This document shows, piece by piece, positions 1-11,599 of a stretch of 60,000 nt of DNA. Position 1 is the stretch's first letter. Each line of letters starts with the position of its first letter. The DNA comes from Nymphaea colorata (taxonomy: Eukaryota > Streptophyta > Magnoliopsida > Nymphaeales > Nymphaeaceae): assembly GCF_008831285.2 (NCBI RefSeq), contig NC_045138.2, forward strand, positions 27,129,934 to 27,189,933. Reading direction: 5' to 3'. Both the position numbers and the translations under genes were made by a program. The notes under the pieces are model-generated. The model was given only the letters and a program-made list of their open reading frames with translations. It was not told the origin of the DNA and made no database searches.

Positions 1-1737
1 GTTCCCTGCGGAGGCCAAAGTTGCCATGGACATCGCGCATGTGGACGGTACACCAGAATTCTCGTCAGATAAAGTAGACTTGAATGACTCGCCTTTTGTA
101 GTCAGAGAGGACCACCTGTCAAGGCTGAGAGCACTCTCAAAAACAGGCAAGTCAACTCCATATATCTCATGTCAACTAGATATATATACATATATACGCA
201 CTCGTTTGAACACACACACACGCATCCGTATACTGTTTATATTTAAACTTCTATATCTTGCAGTGAATTTATTCAAATAAAGTTGTGCGGGAGCCAAGTT
301 TACACTTTCGGGAACTAAAAGGGTCGAACTCACTTGTGTGCACGTTTCTTGCTTATATTGATGAAAGAGAGCTAAACAGAAATGCTGTTACTCTTTAACT
401 TATTTTGCCCCTGGCGGCAATGGGCGTAAATTCACATCCACAAACAACAAATCACCATGTAACTTAAGCTGACCTAAACCAGCGCTTGCAACTTCTTCCC
501 AAAATATGAAAACCACCACGACTCCTTTAACAACTGATGCATGTTATTATAAATACATATTCCACCCTTTGCCTTGCGATTTGAGAGGAGCAACTACTTT
601 GAATGACGAAGCCATAATTATATATAACTTATAACAGACCTTCCGATGTATGTCATAAATTCTCTGTGTGTCGATCATATGCACGCCCAAAGTCCACCTC
701 TGTACAAAACGGCTTCTTAGCCAGCTTTGTTGAGCTTTAGCATGAACACCCTGGTTGCTTGCTGCAAAGCAAGCTTCTGCCCCTAAGTGCTTTGGCTCAG
801 GTGTATAAAACATCTTCCTGTTCTGTTCTGTTCTTTTTTATTCAAAAACCACTGAAAGTAATCTATGAAAGGTACCTTCCTGACCAGCTATTAGACATCT
901 TGGCATCAAGCCTTCATTTATGCACAACCATAGTTCGTAGATGTTGGGTTCAGGCTAGTTAGTTCAGATCGCGCGTCCTCCTAGTCCTTTCTAGTGCTTC
1001 CAGGTTCTACCTCCTAAACATGATTTTGTGATGAAAGACTACAGTAGATAATCGCCCATAAGAAATGGAAGTACAAGAATTGAGATATAAGTAAATTTTC
1101 ACACTTATGAACGATATTAAGTGTTTTAAGAATGGGATTCCAAGACGCATTTTTGCCATCGACACCCAGCGATAACCGTCTGTGCCCTGTATGATGGCAG
1201 CGCCCTGTTCACCCATAAAATGCAGAATTGCTGGTTCTTGTTGTGCTTTGGAGCTGGGTCTACACGCTAGTTCTGTCCATGTAGTTATAGGAGTCCAGCT
1301 TCCATCATTAAAAGGGTTTGAACCTACCATCATGTGTGCATGCATAAGTGTACCACTGTGTTTTTCTTTGTGAATGTTTTCTTTTCGTTCTAATTCTACG
1401 TGTCATTATTTATTATGCCCCACCGGATTCCTAAGATCCTAAGTCCAATTATCTCTCTTAACTTACAACAGTGGAGTTGGGCAAACGCTTCTTTCCGAGG
1501 TGCTCTGAGGTACTCAACAAGATCATGGATGACGATGATTTGGGTGAACTAGCTTGCTTGACAACGGGAACCACAGAAGAACAATTAAGAAAGAGAAAAA
1601 GATATCTGGAGCTCCAAGAGCTGCTATCAAAAGCATTTAGTGAAGACAAGAAAGCGCAGAATAGCTCGACAATATCGTCATCGTCATCATCCACAACCAC
1701 TGTAGAACATGGACGCTCAAGAGTATCCAGAAGATAA
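1..1737 (+). CDS. C-terminal part of an unrecognised protein (partial, two exons visible)
   Basis: The frame is open from base 2 and runs to base 146, where ACAG is followed by GCAAGT, a good match to a GC-type donor. The next exon starts at 1472 after a TTACAACAG acceptor and ends at the stop at 1735-1737. The one base left in exon 1 plus the first two of exon 2 restore a valine codon, so the frame continues through SKT-VELGKRFFPRC. The visible tail has an acidic patch (MDDDDLGEL), a charged helical stretch (EEQLRKRKRYLELQELL) and a serine-rich end. The 5' end lies outside the window. I do not recognise the family. The open frame, splice phase and non-repetitive composition argue for a real gene end, but the function is unknown and the intron type is inferred. 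Confidence 0.5.
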
Positions 1738-1973
1738 GTCCAAAGTATAGTGTTCGCGGACTTGCCTTTGTAATCCTAATGATATTTCAGAAACTCATTA
1801 TAGAAGGATAGTTTGGATTCAGAACATGTAATTAGTGGAGGTGACGCCAAAATTCAGCACGTGATATGGCTGCAATTCCTACATGCAAGGCTAGGGATTC
1901 CGAGGCAACTTGCAATATTACTGCCAAAAGAGAAACTTGCTCCATGTATATTTGACCATAAATTCTCCTTCAT

Positions 1974-2244
1974 CTACTTCTGGTGTCTAATAGCATACGA
2001 GAGATGTGAGAAGAGAAGCTTATTTTATTCCTTCATTACCAAGTATTCTGGGTATCAGGTATGACCTTGTAACTCATTGCTAGAGAAAGAAAAAACCCTC
2101 CATGAATACTTAGCCACAAATCATCTCTTCGCTACTTCTGATGTCTAATAACATACGAGAGATGTGAGAAGCGAGGCTTATTTTATTTCTTCATTACCAA
2201 ATATTATGGGTATCAGGTATGACCTTCCAACTCATCACTAGAGA
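1974..2244. repeat. Tandem duplication, two diverged copies of about 112 bp
   Basis: A block beginning CTACTTCTG and ending in CTAGAGAAAGAAAAA occurs at about 1974-2085 and again at about 2132-2244, 158 bp apart, with roughly 10% differences. It lies between the end of the unknown gene and the 3' side of the first HSF gene. There is no coding evidence. The rest of 1740-2800 shows nothing recognisable. Confidence 0.7.
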
Positions 2245-2809
2245 AAGAAAAACTAAAACTGAGTAAAGAAAAACCAAAACCAACTAACGGAAAGATAAAA
2301 GAGCACTATGCAGGAGATTCTATCCAACTGTTGCTGGAATACCTACCTCGCGACCACCCCAGAATATTCTCCCTTACGCTCTGTATCTTCTCGGTTGCTT
2401 ACTTCTTTGTCATGCCCTGCAATAGAAGATCGAGAGACATAAGCTTAAAGGGAGAGAGAAGAGGTGTCATATGCAAGCTGCAAGAAAAAAGCAAAACTAA
2501 TTCAAACCCAGCAACCATCAACATAACATGAAGCAGAAGCCGCTGCTTAATATCTAGTCCTAAAGATGAAGATACTAAGAAAACAAGCACACCCCAGATT
2601 GATCATCACTACCTAACGCCACATGCATGACTACAGACTAGTCACTCCACACACATATTAAAGAGTTGATCGTGATGGCACTAAAACCACCACTTTCAGC
2701 CTCTTGACCCTTGCACTCCTCATTGTCCACACTATATTTCGCCCATATAACAACAAAAATAACTTGGAACAACATGCACATGTACAGACCACAGAGCAAC
2801 TATGAAGGT

Positions 2810-4916
2810 CTAGGAGCGGCAGCAACACTTCGAGCAACATATTCCTATGTCTCTGGACTCTGATATCATGAATTCGACATCAGGGATAACCTTCTTATCA
2901 TCGCCCAGATCCGGACTCTGTGGCACGAAATCCTCCATGTTCAACTCCATCTCCGATTGTCTGTCGCCCTCACAAGGAAGCACCGATTGATTATTCAGGA
3001 TCTCTTCCCAAACGTCGTCATCATCACCATCAAAAGCCTCCACACCACTACCCATGTTGGGAGAACTCAGCAGTTGATTGTCACGGTCACGGCCTTGGTT
3101 AGAGCTGCTGGGTCCATCGCCAAGTGCAGACAAGAGAGTAGTGATCTCGAGCGAGTCGAATGCTTCTTCTCCATCCTGGTGGTCACAAAGCTGCATCCGC
3201 TCGTCCTCGCTCATGTGGTTGAGGGGTAGGCTCCTTTTCCTCTTATCGCCACTTTGTATCTCTTTCCTCTGCTCTTGGTGCAGAACCAGGTTGCTCATGA
3301 AGGCAGGGTTCCTGAGGGCTCTAGCCACGAACTCCATCATGTATTGCTGTTTCCTTTCCGTTCCCTGTATCCGGTCTTGCATTGCTACCATCTGGGCCCT
3401 TGAATTCAGCTGCTGCTGCCTCAGCCTCGTCACTTCCCCCATCAACACGTTGCGGTCGTTCCTCAACCTTTCAATCTCCCCATCGGCCCCGAACTGCGCC
3501 AACTCCAAGCAAGCGCCTGTCTCTTGTTGGTGTGGGCTCTGTGAGGCCGGCTTCCTCCTCTTGATGTTCGTCAGCAGTTGCTTCTGCCCTCTCTGGAACC
3601 ATTCATTGGCGAACTCCCAACGACCCGGATGAACCTTTCTGAATCCCTGCCACTCAATTATTTTTCACGACAGTGGTATAAGACGGGGGCCTTCTCTCAC
3701 TACAGTTTTTACCTATTTTTGTGTCCCCGTCACCAAAATTTTCCGACGCTGCGACTGTTTTGAGTTACAACCAAGCCACAAAGAAGCTCATGTTATCCTC
3801 CGGCGACCGCCCCACCATTTAAATTGGGTTCTCCTTCTAGCCCCAAAAGGAAAACTCATCCCAAACATTGCAAACACGCATATTGCCACATTTTCTTCCG
3901 GTAAATAATAATTGTTTCCATTTTACGCGCTTGGTCTAAATGAAAACTGAATTTTACGGAATTGGGCCCCAAATCTGGATATGGACCCCGTTCTGAGACA
4001 CTGATACTCGGGTTTGAACCCTCAGAACTTCCCCACTCTTCTCGTGGCCAGGGGCTTTAAAAATTAAATTTTTTTAGTTTAGTCCAACCGATCGCGCGGA
4101 TCGCTTCTCACTCCGCTCGTGCCTCCGTGGGTCCTTTTACCGAACTTATCCACTTGATGGCCTTAGTGGGCCCGGTACCGGTACGATTCAAAAAGTTTTT
4201 AAGTTTTATGCCACGAGGCAATTCATCGTCAAGCTAAATTCTCAGCTCACGTCTCGCGGCCAAGTGTATCCATTTTCAAGGGGTTGGTGCAACTTTAGAA
4301 TCAAGATATAAAATAAAATTAAAAATAAAATTTATAAGTAATCAGTTTCTACTTCAAATGTGAGTCTCTTAATAGTGTAAAAGGAGATTATGAGTTAAAA
4401 TGTATTAGAATATTAATATGTGCAAGTTGACGAAATAAGAGGTTAATGGTGGGTCTTCTGCACTCGCCTACAAGGGTGGTGTCGTGGGGTATGCCTATGA
4501 AGTTTTCTGTAAGGGAATCTAAAAAGAGATGCTTATATTTAATTTTCCAAAACGGAAACTTGCTTTTGAAATTTCGACGAGTAGTTGGGCGTCGAGAGAA
4601 GAGGAGGAGGAGAGTGGGAGAGAGAGGAGGATTCACTCACATAGGTGTTGAGCTGACGGACGAAGCTGGAGAAGTTGTTGTGCTTGAAGAAGCAGGGGAG
4701 TAGCTCCGCCGCGAAGCGATGCGAGTCCCAAACGATGAAGCTGCTTCGGCAGCTACCCCACGACACCAGCGCGTCCGTCGCCGGATTCTCCACCATCTCG
4801 TACGTCTTCCTCAGGAACGGCGCCGCCCCAGCCTCCAGCAGTCCCTCCATTGGCCGCGGCACAGGCGGCGACCCGCGATGCTCCTCTTCCTCTTCCTTCC
4901 CTGGCACACCGTGCAT
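2810..4916 (-). CDS. Class A heat stress transcription factor (A2/A6/A7 type), copy 1
   Basis: Two exons on the minus strand: exon 1 at 4916-4641, exon 2 at 3646-2810, about 370 residues. The donor (TAT|GTGAGT) and acceptor (GTGGCAG|GGATTC) split the DNA-binding domain after VRQLNTY, the intron position typical of plant HSFs, and resume at GFRKV. Parts in order: DNA-binding domain about 33-127; HR-A/B oligomerisation region about 147-213 with the long class A spacing; KRKR basic signal about 227-230; AHA-like activator [10 protein letters not shown] about 302-311. The start at 4916 is preferred because CTCGCAG just upstream looks like a 5' leader acceptor; an in-frame ATG at 4937 would add seven residues. 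Odd features: usually constant residues are changed (LLPC, HPG for DPD, EWF for EGF), and the C-terminal export-like motif of copy 2 is replaced by a cysteine-rich end. It may be functional but is diverging fast. Confidence 0.85.
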
Positions 4917-5025
4917 CTCTGCGAGCACAAAACGCATTAGAAATCACCAGAATTCAAACCCCTCGACGCCGAAAACTAGGTGGGTTTCCTCGCTCTTTTC
5001 CTCGACGAGTTTTCGAATTCTAGTG

Positions 5026-5453
5026 CTGCTCTGTTTCTACATAACAAGGGCGGGAACAGTCGATTGGCATTCTCATTGCCCTCGATCTGCGAAAGAACCG
5101 GACGGTCCTGATGAAACTGCTCTGTTTTTAGATAACAAGGGCGGGAACAGTCGACTGGCGTTCTCATTGCCCCCGATCTGCGATGGAACGGGACGGTCCT
5201 GATGGAAACTATACGATTCTTTGGAAAATGTCTCCGCATTTGGTTGATTGGCCGTCGCGGGAAGAAGAAAAAACTCTACCAAGGCCAAGTGCTTTTTCCT
5301 GGTTGAAGAAATTGAAGAAAATGGATGACAGTCGATTGGCATTCTTATTGCCCTTGATCTGCGAAAGAACCGGACGGTCCTGATGGGAAAGCACGTAGCA
5401 AATTGAAACCAAATATACAATTCTTTGGAAAATGTTTCCGCATTTGGTTGACA
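5026..5453. repeat. Nested tandem repeats in the leader/5' region of HSF copy 1
   Basis: A 91-bp unit starting CTGCTCTGTTT occurs at 5026-5116 and again at 5117-5208. A third, partial copy (ACAGTCGATTGGCATTC onward) lies at about 5330-5383. A second unit around TTCTTTGGAAAATGT is found at about 5212-5250 and 5416-5453. The repeats sit between the inferred TATA box and the first coding exon, so they probably fall in the 5' leader or a leader intron. Confidence 0.75.
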
Positions 5454-5749
5454 AACAATGGAAGAAATTGAAGGAAATGGATGACAAACAATGGTCTAAC
5501 ATATAATAAGAGTTCTGTGGTCCTTCTCTGGATAATGGAACAGTAAGCCTTGGCCCTCTAGGATGATGGACTCATCACGAGGAAGAACAAAAAATGGAAG
5601 TGGACGAGAGTACTTAAAAAGAGTACCGGAATGTTCCGAAAAGTTTGGCAGTTATCCTGAATTATTATAGATTTTGCTTCTAGAAGGAAAAGGAGAGGGC
5701 GATGGAGATTCTTACTCCTCGCGGGACTTGGAGAGCGGGGGATCTCCTC

Positions 5750-5814
5750 TTTATACTCGCAAGCGCCGGAAGCTTCGGGAATGAATTACTTCGTGTAGCC
5801 GGAAGCTTCGGGAG
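5750..5814 (-). promoter_or_regulatory. Heat-shock-type promoter of HSF copy 1: TATA box and heat shock elements
   Basis: On the minus strand TATAAA lies at 5755-5750. Thirteen bases upstream is a perfect three-unit heat shock element, GAA at 5769-5771, TTC at 5774-5776 and GAA at 5779-5781, with two-base spacers. A second, near-perfect element (GAA, TTC, GAG) lies at 5802-5814. This is the arrangement of a heat-inducible promoter and suggests HSF auto- or cross-regulation. Transcription would start near 5725. The start site is inferred. Confidence 0.7.
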
Positions 5815-5829
5815 AGGAACAGGACGTTC

Positions 5830-8800
5830 GTCGCCTCTTTCTGACGGAAGCATCTCTTTTAGTTACTGATCAAATCTGGCACGGCTGTTCTCCATTACGG
5901 CTCTTCCGTCCCTTCCCGGTGCCTGAGCTGCGGCGCGGATTTCGGATCAGGCTCAGACAATCCGTGTCCGACTTGATTAGTTGAACTCGAAGTCCAACCC
6001 CAGTCTGAGTCGCTTAAGATCCCACATTGAAATACAAAATGAAGCAAGCTGCGTGAACAATCCCCAAACTCAAACCAGGACAGTTTGACATTACCGTGTG
6101 ACCGGCAGGCGTGTATTATCGAATGAAAGAAACTGATTTCAGCTGATGGTGATGTTTGATAGCAGTTCATCCATCCCATGCTAAGAACTCACTTAGGCGT
6201 ACGGTAGAACCAATCTCCATCTGCTCAACGTCTTCGATATAGAGTCATTCTCAAATCAACCAAAAAGGCTGCAGAGTGAGTTCACCATGGCCATGTAACT
6301 TTTCAAGTACAAGAAATCATCTCGAACACAGTCTTCCGCCAACAAATTGAGATATATCGGTGATAGGTGTTTCTATTTATCTGATCTCCTGGTTTATAAT
6401 TCATTGCACTCCGAGTTTCTTTTGTATTCTTGGCAACCACAGGGTGGATCAGAGGGAACAATCAAATTACACCGATTTTCTGCACCTGAACTTTTTGTAT
6501 TTTTATCCAAAGATGGAAGTGCCAAAAGTGTGGGACTAGGAGGTCCGACCTGCTGCCACTGATGCGCATTGGTCACTGCTACCAGCTCCGAAGAGACTTA
6601 CAGGCGACCTGATCAACCGACAAGTTGGTGGCGGTCGACGGGCGGCCGGAGGATGAAGGCCAGTCTATTAGAGTCTGGGAGGACCAAGAAAGAGTAGATG
6701 TCCCCACCGGAAGAGACTGATAGACCATTCACCTCCCCATTCTCAACATTTGTCTACAACCGGATTTAATTCAATCCCGTGCTTCAGAGCTCTCTCTCTG
6801 TCTCTCTGTCATTCGATGCCATATGTGGGAGGCCATCTGGCTGCTGCCAAATACTAAAAAGCCGACGACAGCGATGACCAGAGCTGCCGAAGATGAAGAA
6901 CCCAGTGACGGTGATCTGTAAACAGTTCAATTTGCAAAGCGCAAAAGCCCACTTGATCTAGGCATTAGTTGAAGGCGGCGATGCAGCAGAGCGCCGCCAC
7001 AATGTTATCCCCAGCGCTGTTACCTCTGTGTGTCGACGCAACCACGAAAGCACAAAGGGGGGAGTGTCCTTTGAATGAACCTCCTCACTCTGTGGACACC
7101 CATAGCTTGCAAACAACCCATCAAAGCAATTGTACGAGCGCAAGCAAACAGTCGTCAGTTAGAAGCTTTATGGTGTCGAGCGTTGCAGCAGGAGAACAAA
7201 AGCGTAAACAGGGACTGAGAACACAGAATTGAAAACAAAGAATTGTGAAATGTGAACAAGGGAGCTTCCTGAGGTTGAATTGGCATGCTTCGTATTCTAC
7301 CTCTCGCGTACAGAGTTGACATGTACAACCAGACGGCAGAGAGCAGAGAGGCTGGAATACGAGAGCACAATGCGTTAAGGAGGTTAATTTGTAACAACAT
7401 GGCAAACAGTAATTAATGTACTAATGTACAGCTATCGAAGGAGGCTAGATTGAAGTTGCCTAACTAAGGGTACTTTAGACTTTTCGTTCATGCGGATCGG
7501 ACCCAGCAGACTCCGGGTTTCGAAAAGGTTATCAACAAACCTGAGTCCCCACCAAATTACGGTTACCGGGAGCAGCGCGAACCGGCGGTGCTGCTGCGTT
7601 TTACCGACTTTCGGTTCACCACGTGCTCCAGTGTCATCCATGGGTCCCTTCTCATGTGTAACAACAAACGCGATGTCGATCTCGATCGTCAATCACGAAG
7701 AGAACAGAAGATGAAGAAGCCAGATATCGCAGGGAGTGCTCAGGGAAGGACGTCGCTTCTGGCCGAGGCTTCGGGCGTCGACGGTCTGCTCATCCAGATA
7801 ATTCAGGAAAACCGGCGGAAAGTGATGATCCGGTAAAAGGGAAGGAAACTGTTCCTTCCATCTTGCAAAACTTGGACTGAAAGCTCTAGGACTTTCGCGG
7901 TACGGCGGAAGGTGCGCACTTCGAGACAGAGGCAACTTACCTGAGGAGTTTTGGCTCGTTCTGTGGTTGGAAGTTTCTGGTCCTCTCCGCTCTCGATCCT
8001 CTTAGCTTTCTTGTTTTCTATGGAAGATTCAAAAGCGAGGGTGAAGCGCCGGAAATACCGTCCACGGTTTGCAGGGAAGCTTCTAGGGGTTGTTTGGGTC
8101 CAGATCGCCGGAAGCTTCTGGGGACGAACGAGGTGGACTCATAGGGAGGGACTTTTTTCTTTTTTTCTGTTAAAAGGGCCTCTTGCACCATTGCCGCTTT
8201 CCCGCCTTGTCAAATCGCTGCCTGGACTTCTTTCTTTTTCTTAATAAATAAACAATACAAATTATGAAAAAACAAATTGCTGGTTTACACACGTCTCTTT
8301 AAATTTGTTTTCTGCTCCAAGAAAAATCAAACATGCTGACACCATTTATTAGGGTGGACGACGAAAGCAAAGCAGTACTATTGACTTACTCTATCGCTTC
8401 AGCACGTTTCTGTGCTTGAAACTTGAAAGCTCATAAATTGACCCTTTATTTGTGGTCAAAGATTTGTCCTTTGTTAAAATCATGCACACAAATCAAAAAA
8501 TCCAGCAGCACGCTAACATGCTGAGCAGTTGGTAGCTGCGTCACCATCTCTTCAGTTTCCTTGAGATGCTTGGTTTCTTTTCACTCAAAATAAGCATCAT
8601 TATTTGTGTGAATTACTGCGTTGGAAACAAAATAACTCACCAGAAAAGCATCGCTTTCAGTTGAGCAAGCCCTGCAAGGAGAAGCTCACGCAGTAGAAGG
8701 CCCCACTCGCAAACAGAGTAAAAGAACAAGTAAATAGGATTGAAGCCAAAGAAAACGAAAAGGGAAACAAGTCACAAGGCAAGCCTAAAGGAAGATTCTG

Positions 8801-8980
8801 GCAAGCTGTTGCTAGAACTCTTCCGGCATGACAACGAGAAAGAGGCTATCCCCACCATACTTTCACCTCTTGATTCTACATGCAAAGCTACTTACACATA
8901 TCATACAAACAGAGTAACTGACCAACGATTGCAGCCATGCCCCGGCGGCATGCAGCATCACTGAAGCACCCAAAAGACTC
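5830..8980. other. Intergenic region between the two HSF genes
   Basis: No gene could be supported here. Reading frames are short and lack family motifs. The only structure noted is a cluster of heat-shock-element-like inverted repeats at about 7960-8130, for example GAAGCTTC at 8111-8118 and 8076-8083. About 8785-8830 weakly resembles 2305-2345 downstream of copy 1, consistent with a shared duplicated 3' flank. Confidence 0.5.
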
Positions 8981-8982
8981 CA

Positions 8983-11205
8983 CTAAAATTTGGATTCCAT
9001 GAATCCCATTTGATCAGCCTGAACCTTCAGCTCATTACACCAATTGGAACTTAACGCCACGAGATCTTCTGCGTTCAGACGGGTTTCCAATGGTCTCTCC
9101 CCTCCGCACAAAACTACTAATTCATCATTCAAGATCTCTTCCCAAACATCATTATCATCTTCCAAGGCTCCCAAACCAGGCCTCGTGTTTTCAGAAGACG
9201 GCAGTTGGTTCTCGCACCCCTGGCCGCAACTGCTTGTTTCGTTGTGAAGCTCGTTTTCCCTGCGCTGGCAACAACTGCTTGGGTATGACTCGTTCTGGAG
9301 TTCAGAGAAAAAGGTCGCGATCCCCCACGACAGGTCGCTTTCTTCATCAGGCTCACCGCTGCAGTTAACAATCTGGTCGCCGACCTTTACTCCAATCAAA
9401 GAGCTGGGCGTGACTTTTTTTCTCTTGCTGATCCCTGCGATCTCTCTCCCCTGCTCTAGGTGCTCAAGCAGGTTGCAGATGAAGGCAGGGTTTCTCATGG
9501 CTCGCGCCAAGAACGCCATCACTTGTTGTTGTTTAAGCTCCGTACCCTGTATCCTATCCTCCATCGCCAACATACGGGTCCTTGATTTCTGCTGCTCCTG
9601 TCTCAGCCTTATCACTTCCAACGTCAACGCATTGCGGTCCATCCTCAGCCTCTCAATCTCACCGTCGGACCCAAACCTTCCCGCCTCCAAGCAGCTCCCT
9701 CTTCCATGTTGGTGCGGGTTCTGCGAAGCTGGCCTTCTCCTCGTGATAGTCTTCAGCAGATGCCTCTGCCCTCCAAGGAAGCCTTTATTCGCGAACTCCC
9801 AACGATCGGGATCTATTTTTCTGAATCCCTGCCACCAATGGACATTCCTCAGTCTTTTAGTCTTCAAAAACTAGGACATACATCCCAATCGTCAGAACCT
9901 CAGGACTTTGGACTCCACGGTAAAGACAGCCATGAATAGCACTTCACAGGGACTAGACAAAAGCTTTAGGTCCAATTTTGGAACTGCTGCTACAGACTTC
10001 AGCATTATCTGCATAGAGAAAGGGCGGAGATAGAGGAGTTGCCTCGTGTCATGTAGCACAACAATTTGTCGTAAAATGAGTTCCACCACGTCCAAGTTGA
10101 AGTGAGTTGACAAAAAACCCAAACCAAACTTGTTACTGAAAGTCTGAAATACATCCTTTAGTGAAAAAACGCTCAACTTTATGAAAATAAAGGGACGGCA
10201 TCAAGTTTCAAAGATGTCCATTTGAAACTTCCAGATGCGCGAGTATATGTTCTTCTTATTCCTTTAAAGTTCATGCACTCACAGAACAATAATACTAAGA
10301 GCACTACTAAAAGAAAAATTAAGAAGGTATGGGTGCTTTTAGGGTTCGAGTCTGCGTGCTACTCAAAGCCCACTGGCTCACAAAGTTGCAACTTCCATGA
10401 AAGGATCGTTAAAGCCACCACGCTCAGCAACTTGCCCTTAGTAAGCCAATCACGAGACCTTAAATACACATGCATACCTGATATGCACAGGACTAGTGGC
10501 GTGCGATGCGGCGTTTCAACAATGAGAAATAAAAGTTTAATCTCTATAATTGGTGCCAATCTAAGTAACCCATAAATCATAATTAGCAAACTTGTGATTA
10601 ATCATTGTCATTTACTGAGTCACAAAGTCAGAGGTCACCGAGTGAGTTAGGCTTGTCAACTATTTTGTCGCCATCTGATGCATTATAAAAATTTGTGACA
10701 TAACCCAGCCGCTTAGTCAAATTTTCCGGTGACCGGGTCTTTAGCCTATTCCAGTTGGAATCACCGATTCAAGTTCTGAGTCAACCATGGATTAACCCCT
10801 GACCATGGGGTCATCCGAGACGTTATTCGAAAATGGTGAGCAGATGTTCGGGGGCTTCCGCCTTTGATCAATTTTATGGGAGAAAGAGTGAAAGAGAAGA
10901 AAAGCGAGCGTACTCACGTATGTGTTGAGCTGGCGGACGAAGCTGAAGAAGTTGCTGTGCTTGAAGAAGCGGGGGAGGAGCTCCGCCGCGAAGCGGTGCG
11001 AGTCCCAAATCACGAAGCTGTTCCGGCCGGTCCCCCACGACACCAGCACGTCCGTCGCCGGATCCTCCACCATGTCGTACGTCTTCCGCAGGAACGGCGC
11101 CGGCTCAGCCAACTGCAGCCCCTTCATCGGCCGCGGCATTGACGAAAACCCTTCCATTACCTCCTCCTCCTCCTCCTCATCTTCCTGTTTAGGAACAAGA
11201 TCCAT
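8983..11205 (-). CDS. Class A heat stress transcription factor (A2/A6/A7 type), copy 2
   Basis: Two exons: exon 1 at 11205-10918, exon 2 at 9828-8983, about 377 residues. The intron (TAC|GTGAGT to GTGGCAG|GGATTC) is at the same site as in copy 1. Parts: acidic N-terminus; DNA-binding domain about 37-131 with [21 protein letters not shown] about 151-216; KRKK about 231-234; an AHA-like segment [14 protein letters not shown] near 260-273; a second [13 protein letters not shown] about 322-331; and ADQMGFM near the C-terminus, resembling the nuclear export signal of HSFA2-type proteins. The ATG at 11205 is chosen because no upstream in-frame ATG exists and TTCTTGCAG just before it may be a leader acceptor. 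Odd: in the recognition-helix region [10 protein letters not shown] the first serine is phenylalanine. It is the better preserved of the two tandem copies and probably acts in the heat stress response. Confidence 0.9.
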
Positions 11206-11455
11206 CTCTCCCTGCAAGAACCACACGGAACTCGCCGGAATTCTAGTACGCAGTCGATAATCTAGGGTTTCTGGACCCCGAGAATGTGAATTAGTTTTAG
11301 GTTCTTAGATGCCCTAATTTTTTCGCGGGAAAACATATCGAACGAAACTGTTCTAAGGAATACCAGGAATTTTCAGGAACCAGTATTTCTAGATAATAAT
11401 GGAGGGAGAATTGGGTGTGGATAACCCGCACGGGTCGGGCCAAGGGAATCCTTGC

Positions 11456-11515
11456 TTTATACTTTGATCGCGGTTTCTCGAAGTCTTGGCCGTCGGTCGC
11501 CGGAAGCTTCGGGAG
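11456..11515 (-). promoter_or_regulatory. Heat-shock-type promoter of HSF copy 2: TATA box and heat shock elements
   Basis: On the minus strand TATAAA lies at 11461-11456. Thirteen bases upstream is TTCTCGAA (11475-11482), a two-unit heat shock element with a partial third unit. A second element, GAA-TTC-GAG at 11503-11515, sits in GCCGGAAGCTTCGGGAG, which is identical to the distal element of copy 1. The layout matches that of copy 1. Confidence 0.7.
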
Positions 11516-11599
11516 GGCGACTGGACGACAATCCCACCTAACTTGTAAGAGGTAACCTGTGGGTCTCTTGTTTTCTTCCGTTCTTGGTCGGGTTCGTCC

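Noticed and set aside
3078-3632. 184-codon plus-strand frame
   Set aside because: It is the complement of HSF copy 1 exon 2 and shows no family features.
9410-9874. 154-codon plus-strand frame
   Set aside because: It is the complement of HSF copy 2 exon 2.
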